The position numbers were made by a program, and so were the translations under genes. The notes below the pieces were generated by a model, which saw nothing but the letters and a program-made list of their open reading frames with translations, was not told the DNA's origin and made no database searches. This document shows, piece by piece, positions 52,401 through 60,007 of a stretch of 64,000 bases of DNA. Each line of letters starts with the position of its first letter. The stretch's first letter is position 1. Source of the DNA: JAJTGZ01 sp964403525 (lineage in GTDB: Bacteria > Planctomycetota > Phycisphaerae > Phycisphaerales > UBA1924); contig CAYOGE010000017.1 in the NCBI GenBank assembly GCA_964403525.1, positions 1 through 64,000 of the forward strand, in the 5' to 3' direction.

Positions 52401-52620
52401 TGCCAAGAGCGACGGCAGGCAGGTCACCGCGAACAGCATCCTCTACGACACCGTGCGCGGGTTCATGGAAGCGGCCGGCAAGGACGGCACCGACCAGCCG
52501 CTGGCAACGTTCATCGACCCGGCGCGGCCCGCCCCACTCCGCGCGCGAAGGTTCACGTGGAACCAGAAGACCGGCGAGATGCGGATCGTTGAGCCGGCGC
52601 CGACGACCATCGGGCCGTGA
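49489..52620 (+). CDS. Giant LptC/LptA-like (OstA-like) periplasmic protein
   Basis: 1043 residues, ATG 3 bases after kdsC. One N-terminal membrane helix (AGLAAALCVGLLLAAGLAVV), then a long periplasmic chain of beta-jellyroll stretches typical of the OstA/LptC/LptA fold: PRGYIYLRGGGLILVSSRSG, EGGVTLKLFPDG, LTAASETLDFDIPSASIATT, YRAVIDGAVKISQGGEGRTM, LKGQQITVNFEPG, ARAINADLGADAQGRLAVVK and AVMCGGHLRLTQATGEAFVD. Ordinary LptC is about 190 residues. Position after kdsC strongly suggests it replaces LptC, and perhaps LptA, as the LPS bridge across the periplasm. Pro/Ala linkers separate modules, and the C-terminus TFIDPARPAPLRARRFTWNQ ends with a last strand. Confidence 0.82.
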   Translation: MPQPHTPQTDLRKAGLAAALCVGLLLAAGLAVVVLTRRPHAVPPMPGGTQGAPTPEVPPDLAGKGPGTGTARVQFADRSDPARAAGMIEWASLEPVSPTEKLLTEPRGYIYLRGGGLILVSSRSGRLNTTPKVDEPQSGRFEGGVTLKLFPDGTDPKTDQPTLTAASETLDFDIPSASIATTGPFTMHSTAVDLDGSGMRLIVNQVEEGIERFEIAQVKRFLFRPDARDPLAGNKPGTKSAAADKSKASKPDRLRTYRAVIDGAVKISQGGEGRTMTAERVEAWAHLVNNRLAPGAIGRFGPSTAAAASPDSPPAALATPRTPPGDGTISGTWTGRLVVTPVGETGENAQPSEFGENKLALRLHAGQEPVAVHDDAFKGTMTAARVDLGATTRILTLASTPAMPVEITAAGTGNVTARSATVNFGTGRIDLSGGGALNPTAGALARTTPKGAGTPVPAAADAGATSLAFDNTLTLNFATEGDFITPNVKSARITGGFKAHSGEVDASADEATVDFNPPAADTGKATIARIRLNGNAVASAPAATATAPLNIAAPAGPAPAEPRKPGDERDTLKGQQITVNFEPGGAAGHERPRSIEVVGNAEATAGGTGESGLNLKARAINADLGADAQGRLAVVKAEAIDEVHVADNAAGGTPTFVASADRLTVDPSAGVAHLYGSPVTVSRDGAVMCGGHLRLTQATGEAFVDGPGTVSSLKEPDPLKPDDQPSSMLASWQESMTFDNATGKVVCVGDASVTMTIADTERNVLQAGTVLLQLTPAPKPGEKTAAPGQREFISAEAIGHLGVDGKPPRPAVMENRRFDSAGGVQRLQKLTYLEGYRILANQPNRTLDVPVAGKLLVDDRTPGPAPAPGAPAVASPIGGFNSTSGTSLFTWSGSLHLSLADGKAVINRDVALTHQPLPTADQPAPAQTTLDCDTLTAFLKTTGPATGTAGPASLTKIEATLERVEATGNVVAKSDGRQVTANSILYDTVRGFMEAAGKDGTDQPLATFIDPARPAPLRARRFTWNQKTGEMRIVEPAPTTIGP

Positions 52621-52681
52621 AACCGGCAGCCGGTGCACCGGACATTCGATCGCTCGATCGGGGCGCTGGCGCTTGCTCGGC

Positions 52682-53245
52682 CTACGCGTCGGTCCGGTCG
52701 ACCACGCGGTAATCCTCGCGCTCGCCGCGCCCGCGGAGGGGGTAGTCCTTCCGCAGCGGGTGAGCCGGGAAGGTCTCCCACAGCAGAATGCGCCGCAGAT
52801 CGGGGTGGTTGCGGAACCGGATGCCGAACATGTCGAACACCTCGCGCTCCATCCACTCCGCACCCATCCACAGGTCGGTCACGCTGTCGAGGTAGAGCGC
52901 CGGGTCCTCGGCGGTTCCGTCGGTCGGCATCGAGGGGTCGAGGTACGTCTTGACGATGAACATCTCGTCCTTCTCGTACGACCGCAGCACGTACACCACC
53001 GCGAAGCGGCCCGGCTGGGCGACGGAATAGCCGAGGTAATCAACCGCCGTGATGTCGCTCAGGAATTCGTAGCGCGTCGCGGCGTCGCTCTTGAGGAACG
53101 CCATCACTTCGTGGAGCTCAGCGGGCGGCACGATCAGCGTCGAGCAGCCGCGGAACTCGGTGGCCTTGAACTTTGAACCGGGAAAGCGGGCTTTCACGGC
53201 CGCAAAGGTCGGGTGCTCAAGATGGGGCGCGGGAGGCGTGGGCAT
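52682..53245 (-). CDS. nuoC: NADH-quinone oxidoreductase subunit C
   Basis: 187 residues from ATG 53245. The 30-kDa subunit of the peripheral arm of complex I. Its signatures are TRYEFLSDITAVDYLGYSVA, FAVVYVLRSYEKDEMFIVKT, SVTDLWMGAEWMEREVFDMF (the 30-kDa motif with ERE-x-x-D) and GIRFRNHPDLRRILLWETFP, finishing HPLRKDYPLRGRGERE. The length is that of a single-domain NuoC, not a NuoCD fusion. No other nuo gene is seen in this window, which is unusual because nuoC normally sits between nuoB and nuoD. It is convergent with the LPS operon. Confidence 0.95.
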   Translation of the reverse strand: MPTPPAPHLEHPTFAAVKARFPGSKFKATEFRGCSTLIVPPAELHEVMAFLKSDAATRYEFLSDITAVDYLGYSVAQPGRFAVVYVLRSYEKDEMFIVKTYLDPSMPTDGTAEDPALYLDSVTDLWMGAEWMEREVFDMFGIRFRNHPDLRRILLWETFPAHPLRKDYPLRGRGEREDYRVVDRTDA

Positions 53246-53335
53246 GGGGGAATATAGGAAAGGGCCAAATGGCAAATCGCCACAGGGCCAAAGAAAGACG
53301 TGCCTCCGGTTTCGACTGGACCTGACCCCTTGGAC

Positions 53336-54091
53336 TCATTCCAGCAGCCGCGCCTGGCTCTCTCCCTGCCCGCTCCCCCCGACAAACACGACGGGCGTTC
53401 CGGTCACCAGATGGGCCCGGGCCAGTTTCACCAGCTGGCCCACATCCAAAACCCCACCACCATCGTCAAGGCCGCACGGCACAAGGCGGTCACCCTCGTC
53501 GTAGCCCAGGGGATCGACGCCGCCGCCGACGGGCTTTCGCAGGTTGCACAGGACCACCCCGCCGATGCGCGAGGCGTTCCCCGCCTCGCCGCGCAGCATC
53601 TGGCCGACCTGCTCGAACGTCCGCTCGAGGTGCTCAGCGCTGCGGGCCAGCATCTGGTGCGTCAGCATCGAGGCCGGGTCTACCAGCAGCGCCGTGCGCG
53701 TGTCGCCGGCGGTCTCACGCTGGGCCATGAACCGTGCGCACGAGTTCCAGTCGCTGAGGATGTGGCGCGCGTGCGGGCGCAGCAGCAGCCGCCCTGTGGT
53801 CCCGCGGCGTTCGGCGATGGCGCACAGGCGATCGAGCTTGTCGTGCAGTTCCGACCGGGCCGCAACGGACCAGTTGCGCACGTCGGCGGCGAATGCGCCC
53901 CCGTCCTGCGCGAGCGTTCCAGACCACGTCGCGACCGTCATGGGCACAACCTCGTCGGGCTGACGGAGCAGGGGCTTGTCGACCCAATAGCCAAGGGCCT
54001 CTTCGCGGTCGCCGACGGCGCAGATCGCCCCGCTGTGTTCGCTGGGAAGGGTGAAGTACCTCACGCCCGAGCGTAGCCGCTCGCACGACAC
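53336..54091 (-). CDS. Hypothetical protein, possibly TIM-barrel-like
   Basis: 251 residues from GTG 54091; GTG 54064 is an alternative nine residues in. Features: EALGYWVDKPLLRQPDEVVP, HDKLDRLCAIAERRGTTGRL, LLRPHARHILSDWNSCARFM and TALLVDPASMLTHQMLARSA, then HLERTFEQVGQML and IGGVVLCNLRK. Alternating strands and helices with HARHILSDW suggest a sugar-phosphate isomerase-like or xylose-isomerase-like barrel, but I cannot place it. No signal peptide. The downstream nuoC starts 90 bases away. Confidence 0.65.
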   Translation of the reverse strand: MSCERLRSGVRYFTLPSEHSGAICAVGDREEALGYWVDKPLLRQPDEVVPMTVATWSGTLAQDGGAFAADVRNWSVAARSELHDKLDRLCAIAERRGTTGRLLLRPHARHILSDWNSCARFMAQRETAGDTRTALLVDPASMLTHQMLARSAEHLERTFEQVGQMLRGEAGNASRIGGVVLCNLRKPVGGGVDPLGYDEGDRLVPCGLDDGGGVLDVGQLVKLARAHLVTGTPVVFVGGSGQGESQARLLE

Positions 54092-54257
54092 CGTACGCCT
54101 ACCTATCCGCCGGATTCACGATCTGAATTCTCCCGGTTCGATCGCGTTGGTGTCGATGTTCACCTCCCGGCCGCGGCGGAGTCCGAGGCCAGACTTCATC
54201 TCGACGCGCGGAGCGCACCCTCCCCCACCCCCACCAACCCAAGCGGCGAGGTATCCC

Positions 54258-54524
54258 ATGCGTTTGATCAGCGAGTCGGTGATGTCGGAAGTTCTCGAGC
54301 AGCGCACCAGCGATCACGCGGGCAACTTCCGCCGGCGTGACATGATCGAGCAGATCGTCCGGATCAACGCCTCGGCCACGGCGGCCTTCCTCGACGGCTT
54401 CGCCGACCGCGCGTTGCAGACCTACCTCGACCACCTCCACTGCACGCAGCAGCCGCGTGGGCGGCGCGCAGTCTGGATCCGGCCCGGCGACACCGCCGCC
54501 GCCAACACAGCGGTCCCGGCGTAA
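54258..54524 (+). CDS. Small conserved-looking protein
   Basis: 88 residues with GAGGT 6 bases before the ATG. It begins MRLISESVMSEVLEQRTSDH and has NFRRRDMIEQIVRINASATA and AAFLDGFADRALQTYLDHLH, a helical pair with RRRDM, ending in an Arg/Pro-rich tail. The sequence is unlike random GC-rich frames, which supports a real gene. Function unknown. Confidence 0.65.
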   Translation: MRLISESVMSEVLEQRTSDHAGNFRRRDMIEQIVRINASATAAFLDGFADRALQTYLDHLHCTQQPRGRRAVWIRPGDTAAANTAVPA

Positions 54525-54761
54525 ACCGCCCGTGCAGCGCGACCGTGCCGCGCAGGCGATCCAGCCGCCGTATCCATCCATCTGCGAGCCATCTCACCAC
54601 CTGGGTGCCTCGGAACCCAAACGGCGGGCGCTTTCCCGGTCGCGATCGCTCATCTTCGCCATCAGACCGCCCGATAGCCAGACTCTCAGGCTGAAGGCGG
54701 GTGGACCAGTCGTCCGATAAGCCTTCAGACCGCACTGGTTTCGCACCCGCGGAGGCTCTCC

Positions 54762-56138
54762 ATGCGCACGACCGTCACCACCTCGATCCTGTCCGCCTCG
54801 CTCCTCGCAACCCTCGCCGGTTGCAGCACCAACAGCAGCATGGTGGAGCGCTTCGACCCGGCCCCGGGCAGCGTCGCCCAGACCTCATCGAACGCGCTCC
54901 CGACGACGCCCGTTCAAAGCACGCAGAGTGCGGCCGGCGCTCCCGCACGTTCAACCACCGCCGCCCCCGCATCAAAGCCAACGCTCCGCACCGGCCCCGT
55001 CACCGCGGAGTGGATCGCCCAGATGGAAGCATCGGGCACGCGCGCCGGCGCACCGTTCGCAAAGACCTTCAAAGAGACCGCTCAGCGCGAGCCGTTTGAC
55101 CGGGCCGAGCTTGTCTTTACCGCGGGCACAGACCGCGGCACGCCCGACGACGCGACCGAGGGCCTGACGCAGGTGACCTTCGCCACAGAGGGCGCCGACT
55201 TTGACCCGCGCGTCAGCCGCGACGGAGCATCGCTCGTCTTCTCGAGCACGCAGCACCGCGCAACCGCCGACATCTACATCAAGAAGATCGGCGGCCGGGC
55301 GATCACGCAGCTCACCGCCGACCCGGGCAACGACGTGATGCCCGCGCTGAGCCCAGACGGCAAACGCATCGCCTTCGCCAGCGACCGCAACGGCACCTGG
55401 CAGCTCTTTGTGATGGGCGCTGCGGGTGGGCGCGCCGTGCTGCTCTCGGCAGAGAACGCGTGCGACCTGCACCCGACGTGGAGCCCCGACGGCAAACGCA
55501 TCGCCTTCTGCCGGCTCGGCCAGGTCTCCGGTCGGTGGGAAATGTGGATCGTTGAGGCGTCAAACCCCGCCACCGCGGAGTTCATCGGCTACGGCATGTT
55601 CCCCGTCTGGTGCCCCGTCTCCGGCACAGGGGAGGACCGTTCAGACAAGATCGCCTTCCAGCGCGGCAAGGAACGCGGTGACCGCGCCTTCGGTCTCTGG
55701 ACCGTTGACTACAAGCCCGGTTTCGTCTCCAGCCCAACCGAGATTGTCCCCGCCACCGCCGGCGCAGCCATCAACCCCAACTGGAGCCCCGACGGCCAGT
55801 TCATCACCTACGCAACGGTCAAGGGAGGACAGGCCGGCAACGGCTCGTCGGGCATCTGGGTCGTCGCGGCCGACGGCTCTGTGAACGTCAACCTGACCTC
55901 CGGCGCAAGCAGCGACATGTCCCCCTGGTGGGGAAAGGACGGCCGGGTGTACTTTGTCTCAGACCGGGCCGGGCACGACAACATCTGGTCGGTCGGCACC
56001 GATCGCGCGATGGCCGCCCTCTCGCGTGACCCCGCCGGAGCCCAGCCCTACGCCACCGCCCCGGCGAATGCTCCCAGCGATCCGGGCATGGACCCCGGCG
56101 CCGGCACGAACACCACGGGCGTTCCGACCAATCCGTAA
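54762..56138 (+). CDS. TolB-like beta-propeller lipoprotein
   Basis: 458 residues. The lipoprotein signal MRTTVTTSILSASLLATLAG is followed by the lipobox Cys, with GGAGG 7 bases before the ATG. Linker of about 100 residues (Ser/Thr/Ala-rich), then a beta-propeller of PD40 repeats: DPRVSRDGASLVFSSTQHRA, MPALSPDGKRIAFASDRNGT, HPTWSPDGKRIAFCRLGQVS, and INPNWSPDGQFITYATVKGG, closing with MSPWWGKDGRVYFVSDRAGH. The propeller resembles TolB but lacks the TolB N-terminal domain, and here it is membrane-anchored rather than soluble. No tol-pal genes are near. Probably a surface or periplasmic scaffold. Confidence 0.88.
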   Translation: MRTTVTTSILSASLLATLAGCSTNSSMVERFDPAPGSVAQTSSNALPTTPVQSTQSAAGAPARSTTAAPASKPTLRTGPVTAEWIAQMEASGTRAGAPFAKTFKETAQREPFDRAELVFTAGTDRGTPDDATEGLTQVTFATEGADFDPRVSRDGASLVFSSTQHRATADIYIKKIGGRAITQLTADPGNDVMPALSPDGKRIAFASDRNGTWQLFVMGAAGGRAVLLSAENACDLHPTWSPDGKRIAFCRLGQVSGRWEMWIVEASNPATAEFIGYGMFPVWCPVSGTGEDRSDKIAFQRGKERGDRAFGLWTVDYKPGFVSSPTEIVPATAGAAINPNWSPDGQFITYATVKGGQAGNGSSGIWVVAADGSVNVNLTSGASSDMSPWWGKDGRVYFVSDRAGHDNIWSVGTDRAMAALSRDPAGAQPYATAPANAPSDPGMDPGAGTNTTGVPTNP

Positions 56139-56242
56139 TCAACGCGGCCGCGAGGCCGGAGCCTGCCGGGTCGCTCACCTGGCAGACCGTTTGCGATAAC
56201 CCGGGGCATGGATGCCCCCCACTTCACCAAAGGCCGGAGGCC

Positions 56243-57028
56243 ATGACCAGACTTCTCTCCCTCGCGTGCTTCTCTCTCGCCTGCGCCTGCCTGTGCGGCT
56301 GCGGCGGGACACCCGCGCCCGAACTGGTCACTCCCACCGTGCTCGTCTCGCCCTATCAGGCGGACCGCAGCCAACCCCTGTGGGCGGTGGCACCGCTGCG
56401 CAACGAGAGCGGCACGTCCATCGCCGATTCAATGTCGCTGGCGGATGAACTGGTCGCCCGGATCCAGGAGGTTCGCGGGCTGGCCGCGGTGCCGATGAAC
56501 CGCGTCATCGGGGCGATGCGGGCGATCGGCCTGCGCGAGATCAACACGCCGGCCGATGCCCGCCAGCTCGCACAAACACTTGGAGTCGACGGCGTAATCG
56601 TCGGTTCAATTACGTCGTGGGACCCCTACGACCCGCCGCGCATCGGCCTAACCCTTGGGCTCTTTGGGCGTGGTCCGGTCGCCGAGGGTGAGCCACCGGC
56701 CGGCGGCGTCGACGCCCGCGACCTGCAGCGCAGCACGTCCGAGCGGGGGATCACACGCTTTGACGAGCGCCCTCTGAGCGTAATCGTGAGCCACTTTGAC
56801 GCCCGCAACCACGAGGTGCTGATGAGCGTGCAGCGGTACGCGGCCGGGCGGACCGACTACCGGGCTCCGCTGGGGTGGCGGAGCTACACGGCAAACATGG
56901 ACCAGTTCGGCCAGTTCGTCGCCTACGAGGCGCTCAACCAACTGCTGGACGCCGAACGCCTCCGCCTGGCACGGGTGCGGCCGGCGACGGCGGCCGGTCC
57001 GAAGCTCACCGGGGTTACCCCGCGCTGA
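56243..57028 (+). CDS. Outer-membrane lipoprotein, LpoB/CsgG-like
   Basis: 261 residues. Lipoprotein signal MTRLLSLACFSLACACLCGC with its Cys at the lipobox; GGAGG precedes the ATG by 5 bases. The body LWAVAPLRNESGTSIADSMS, LADELVARIQEVRGLAAVPM, NRVIGAMRAIGLREIN, then ADARQLAQTLGVDGVIVGSI matches the alpha-beta pattern shared by LpoB, CsgG and the GNA1162 family, in which a small domain assembles on peptidoglycan or forms a secretion ring. Which one cannot be told. It follows the TolB-like lipoprotein on the same strand with a gap of about 105 bases, so the two may share a role in the envelope. Confidence 0.8.
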   Translation: MTRLLSLACFSLACACLCGCGGTPAPELVTPTVLVSPYQADRSQPLWAVAPLRNESGTSIADSMSLADELVARIQEVRGLAAVPMNRVIGAMRAIGLREINTPADARQLAQTLGVDGVIVGSITSWDPYDPPRIGLTLGLFGRGPVAEGEPPAGGVDARDLQRSTSERGITRFDERPLSVIVSHFDARNHEVLMSVQRYAAGRTDYRAPLGWRSYTANMDQFGQFVAYEALNQLLDAERLRLARVRPATAAGPKLTGVTPR

Positions 57029-57246
57029 AATCGTTGGGGTCGCCATTCACAGCGCAGTTCTTGCCGGTTCTTGAACGCGCGCCCGAACACCCGGCCGGCA
57101 GTCCCGTAACTGTGTGCCTCCCCTCCCCCTCCCCCGCCACACCTCGGGCTGCGTGGCGGCAGCGTGAAAAAAAGTTCTTCGGGCCGGCTTATCCGCCACC
57201 CCGTTCGGTTCGATAAGCGAACGTCCGCATTCTCCCGGAGTCCGCT

Positions 57247-58278
57247 ATGTCAACCCTCCCAGTCATCAACGGCTTCATTGCTTACCTCGGCGACGAGCGC
57301 CACTTCTCCGCCTACACCGCTCGCTGTTACGGCGCGGACCTTCGGCAGTACATCGAGTGGGCCGAGCAGTCGCTGCGCTCAAGCATCAACGAGCCGGTCG
57401 AGCAGAGCGCCTACGAGGCACGCCTGGCCCGTGCGGCGAGCAACACCGCGGGCGGCCGCGCAGCTGCGCCCGGCGGGGGCACGATCACCGACAAGGTGCT
57501 CGACGCCAACAGCGACTGGATCCGCACGTTCCTCGAGCACCTCTCCGCCAACGCTTACTCGGGCGCGACGATGGCTCGCAAGATCGCCACGCTGCGGTCG
57601 TTCTACAAGTGGGCCGAGCGCACCGGCATCGCCCCGCTCAACCCGATGACGGCCATCCGCACGCCCAAGCAGGGCAAGCGCCTGCCCAAGGCGATCACGA
57701 TGGACCAGATCGAGAAGCTCATGACCATCCCCAGCGACCGCGACGTGCTGGGGATGCGCGACCGCGCGATGCTTGAGACCATGTACTCCACGGGCATCCG
57801 CGTCAGCGAGCTCGTTGACCTCAACGGCGACGACCTCGACGACACCGGCGAGGCGCTCCGCGTCCGCGGCAAGGGCAAGCGCGAGCGCATCGTCCCCGTC
57901 GGCAGCCACGCGCTGGCGGCCATCAAGCGCTACACCAACCTTGTCGCCACCGACCCGCGCTTCGCCAACCTGTGGGCGAAGGGCAACAGCGGCCTTCCAC
58001 TGTTCATGAACAAGCACGGCGGCCGCCTCAGCAGCCGCTCGGTCCGGCGCAAGCTCGACAAGTACCTCAAACAGGCAGGCATGGACCCCAAGATCAGCCC
58101 GCACACGCTGCGCCACTCGTTCGCGACGCACATGCTCGAGAACGGCGCCGACCTCCGCAGCGTGCAGGAGATCCTCGGGCACCAGTCGCTCAGCACCACG
58201 CAGGTCTACACGCACCTGACGGCCCAGCGCCTCAAGAGCGTCTACGACCAGGCCCACCCGCGCTCGCAGGCGGGGTAA
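57247..58278 (+). CDS. Tyrosine recombinase XerC/XerD-like
   Basis: 343 residues. Site-specific recombinase that resolves chromosome dimers or moves DNA. The N-terminal SAM-like domain starts VINGFIAYLGDERHFSAYTA. The catalytic part has Arg in MYSTGIRVSELVDLNG, Lys in VRGKGKRERIVPVG, HxxR in SPHTLRHSFATHML, His in ILGHQSLSTT and the nucleophile Tyr in TTQVYTHLTA, all intact. It has an insertion of about 40 residues after residue 45 (Ala/Gly/Ser-rich: RLARAASNTAGGRAAAPGGG) that common XerC proteins lack. No integrated element or repeat array surrounds it, so housekeeping Xer is more likely than phage integrase. Confidence 0.93.
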   Translation: MSTLPVINGFIAYLGDERHFSAYTARCYGADLRQYIEWAEQSLRSSINEPVEQSAYEARLARAASNTAGGRAAAPGGGTITDKVLDANSDWIRTFLEHLSANAYSGATMARKIATLRSFYKWAERTGIAPLNPMTAIRTPKQGKRLPKAITMDQIEKLMTIPSDRDVLGMRDRAMLETMYSTGIRVSELVDLNGDDLDDTGEALRVRGKGKRERIVPVGSHALAAIKRYTNLVATDPRFANLWAKGNSGLPLFMNKHGGRLSSRSVRRKLDKYLKQAGMDPKISPHTLRHSFATHMLENGADLRSVQEILGHQSLSTTQVYTHLTAQRLKSVYDQAHPRSQAG

Positions 58279-58394
58279 CGCGCCGGTCCCAATCTCACTT
58301 GCCACCCATCGCGGCCGGGAGGATTCGTCCTTCCGGTCGCTTCCGTTGCTGGAAGCGGAAATCGTGGTCCGCAGCCTCGGGGGGCCGTTGACAC

Positions 58395-59315
58395 TCAAGG
58401 CTCCGGGCCGCGCTTTGGCGGCGGGGGCTCGGCCTTTTCGGGATCAGCGCTTGCCGGTTGGTCGGTCGGCTTCTTGTCAGGCTCCACAGCCGGGGGGGCT
58501 GGCGTTGCGGGCGGGGCGGAAGGAGAAGGCGGTGGCTCGACCCTTGTGCCCAATGCAGCGATCGACATGACACGTGCGCGGCCTGTCAGGTCGATCTGCC
58601 ACGACTTCGGGTCGCCTGGGTCGATCCATGCCGCGGTTACCTGGAGCACGCGGGCATCCCGCCCGCGCACGAGGGGTGAAGTGAACGAGCGAAGGCGGAG
58701 TCGATCCTGCTGGTACTCGAAGAGGATCGACGCACCCGGCTTGCCGTCGATGGTGCCCGTCAGCGTGATCGGCGGGTGGACGTCGTTGATCGGCAGGTTG
58801 ACAGAGTTCCAGGCGATGTTCCCGGTGAGAGGCGTCGGATCGGCCAGCGCCTGCCCCTCGGCGGCGAAGTAGATCGCCAGCGTCGGCAGTGGCAGAGGCA
58901 GCAGCGCTGCGGAGATCGCGGCCGCAGTCGGTGGGCCTTCAAGGGGGGCGCGGTAATAGGCGGTGGGGTTCGTCGCCGAGACGGCGACCAGTTCTCCCGG
59001 CTCTTCCTTCGATCCGCCCCGCGCGGTTATCCGCAGATCCCCCGCGTCGATGCTCACCAAGGTGTCGGCGCCGCCGCGCTGCTTCCCCGGTGCGATACGC
59101 AGGACAAGGCCCGCGCTCACGGGTGTGTGCTCGGGCTGCTTGACGGTGACGGTCAGTCGCTCAGCGATCGGCGCCGACCGCGCCGAGTCGCGGGCATCGG
59201 TGAAGACGCGCGCGGCCGAGAGCTCGATGGTTGGCTCGGGCTTTGGCTGCCCGTTGCCGACCTGTCCGGCCGGGCCGCACACCAAGATGAACACGGCGAC
59301 GACGGCGGGCATCAT
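58395..59315 (-). CDS. Secreted hypothetical protein coupled to folK
   Basis: 306 residues. The N-terminus (VVAVFILVCGPAGQVGNGQP) is a signal peptide. The chain is beta-rich, with ERLTVTVKQPEHTPVSAGLV, TLVSIDAGDLRITARGG and IAWNSVNLPINDVHPPITLT, then FTSPLVRGRDARVLQVTAAW. It ends in a 60-residue Pro/Ala/Glu/Lys tail. I do not recognise the family. The ATG at 59315 overlaps the folK stop by ATGA, so the two are translationally coupled although one is envelope and the other cytosolic. Confidence 0.7.
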   Translation of the reverse strand: MMPAVVAVFILVCGPAGQVGNGQPKPEPTIELSAARVFTDARDSARSAPIAERLTVTVKQPEHTPVSAGLVLRIAPGKQRGGADTLVSIDAGDLRITARGGSKEEPGELVAVSATNPTAYYRAPLEGPPTAAAISAALLPLPLPTLAIYFAAEGQALADPTPLTGNIAWNSVNLPINDVHPPITLTGTIDGKPGASILFEYQQDRLRLRSFTSPLVRGRDARVLQVTAAWIDPGDPKSWQIDLTGRARVMSIAALGTRVEPPPSPSAPPATPAPPAVEPDKKPTDQPASADPEKAEPPPPKRGPEP

Positions 59316-59863
59316 GGATCAATCCTTCGCACAGCGCCGGCGTCGAGCGGGCCAAGGCGAGCCAGCAGCTGGGCGACCGTCAGCGGCGGCAGGCCGGCCC
59401 CGCCGCTTCCGGGCACCGGCCAGTCCGGAGCGACGTCCGCCAGCGGGGCCAGCACAAACGCCCGCTCGTGCATGCGCGGGTGGGGCAGCGTGAGATCGGC
59501 GGTGTTGAACGTAAGGTCACCGACGAGGATGAGGTCAAGGTCGATCGGACGTGGAGCGCCGTGGGGGCTGTGTGTGCGGTCGCGGCCGCCTTCACGCTCA
59601 ACCCTGTGCAGGAGCGACAGAAGCTGAAACGGGTCTGCGCTCGACGTCGCGGTGATGACGGCGTTTGTGTAGGTGCCGCCCGGGTCTGGACCGCCGGGTG
59701 TGACTCGCACCGGAGCGGTGGAGTAGAGGGAGCTAAGACGTGTGTGCGAGAGGTCGGGCGACGCCGCGAGCGCTGCGAATGCCGCCCGGATGTTCGCGGC
59801 GGCGTTGTCGGTGTTTGCGCCCGCGGCGATCGCGACGGAGCGGGTTTGGGCGGGCGCGGGCAT
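59312..59863 (-). CDS. folK: 2-amino-4-hydroxy-6-hydroxymethyldihydropteridine pyrophosphokinase FolK
   Basis: 183 residues from ATG 59863. HPPK transfers pyrophosphate from ATP to hydroxymethyl-dihydropterin in folate synthesis. It begins SVAIAAGANTDNAAANIRAA (GSNxGD-like start) and has SSLYSTAPV, GGTYTNAVITATS and LLSLLHRVEREGGRDRTHSP. The key catalytic part is PRPIDLDLILVGDLTFNTAD, followed by LPHPRMHERAFVLAPLADVA. A short extra C-terminal part follows. Earlier in-frame codons run into the neighbouring region and are unlike the family. No other folate gene is beside it. Ends overlapping the downstream secreted protein. Confidence 0.93.
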   Translation of the reverse strand: MPAPAQTRSVAIAAGANTDNAAANIRAAFAALAASPDLSHTRLSSLYSTAPVRVTPGGPDPGGTYTNAVITATSSADPFQLLSLLHRVEREGGRDRTHSPHGAPRPIDLDLILVGDLTFNTADLTLPHPRMHERAFVLAPLADVAPDWPVPGSGGAGLPPLTVAQLLARLGPLDAGAVRRIDP

Positions 59864-60007
59864 CGGGCAAGCGTACGTGGTCGGGCTCTGACCAGTGCAA
59901 CGTCGAATCCGGGCATTGACGGCCGGCACCAGCCCTAACGACGATGGGTCAGTGATGCCGACGCGCCGCCCCGGCCGCGGAGCGATCGACCCCGATACAC
60001 CCAACGG

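Noticed and set aside
57247..58278. Phage or integrative element marked by the recombinase
   Set aside because: No attachment repeats, tRNA or phage genes lie around it; it resembles housekeeping Xer.
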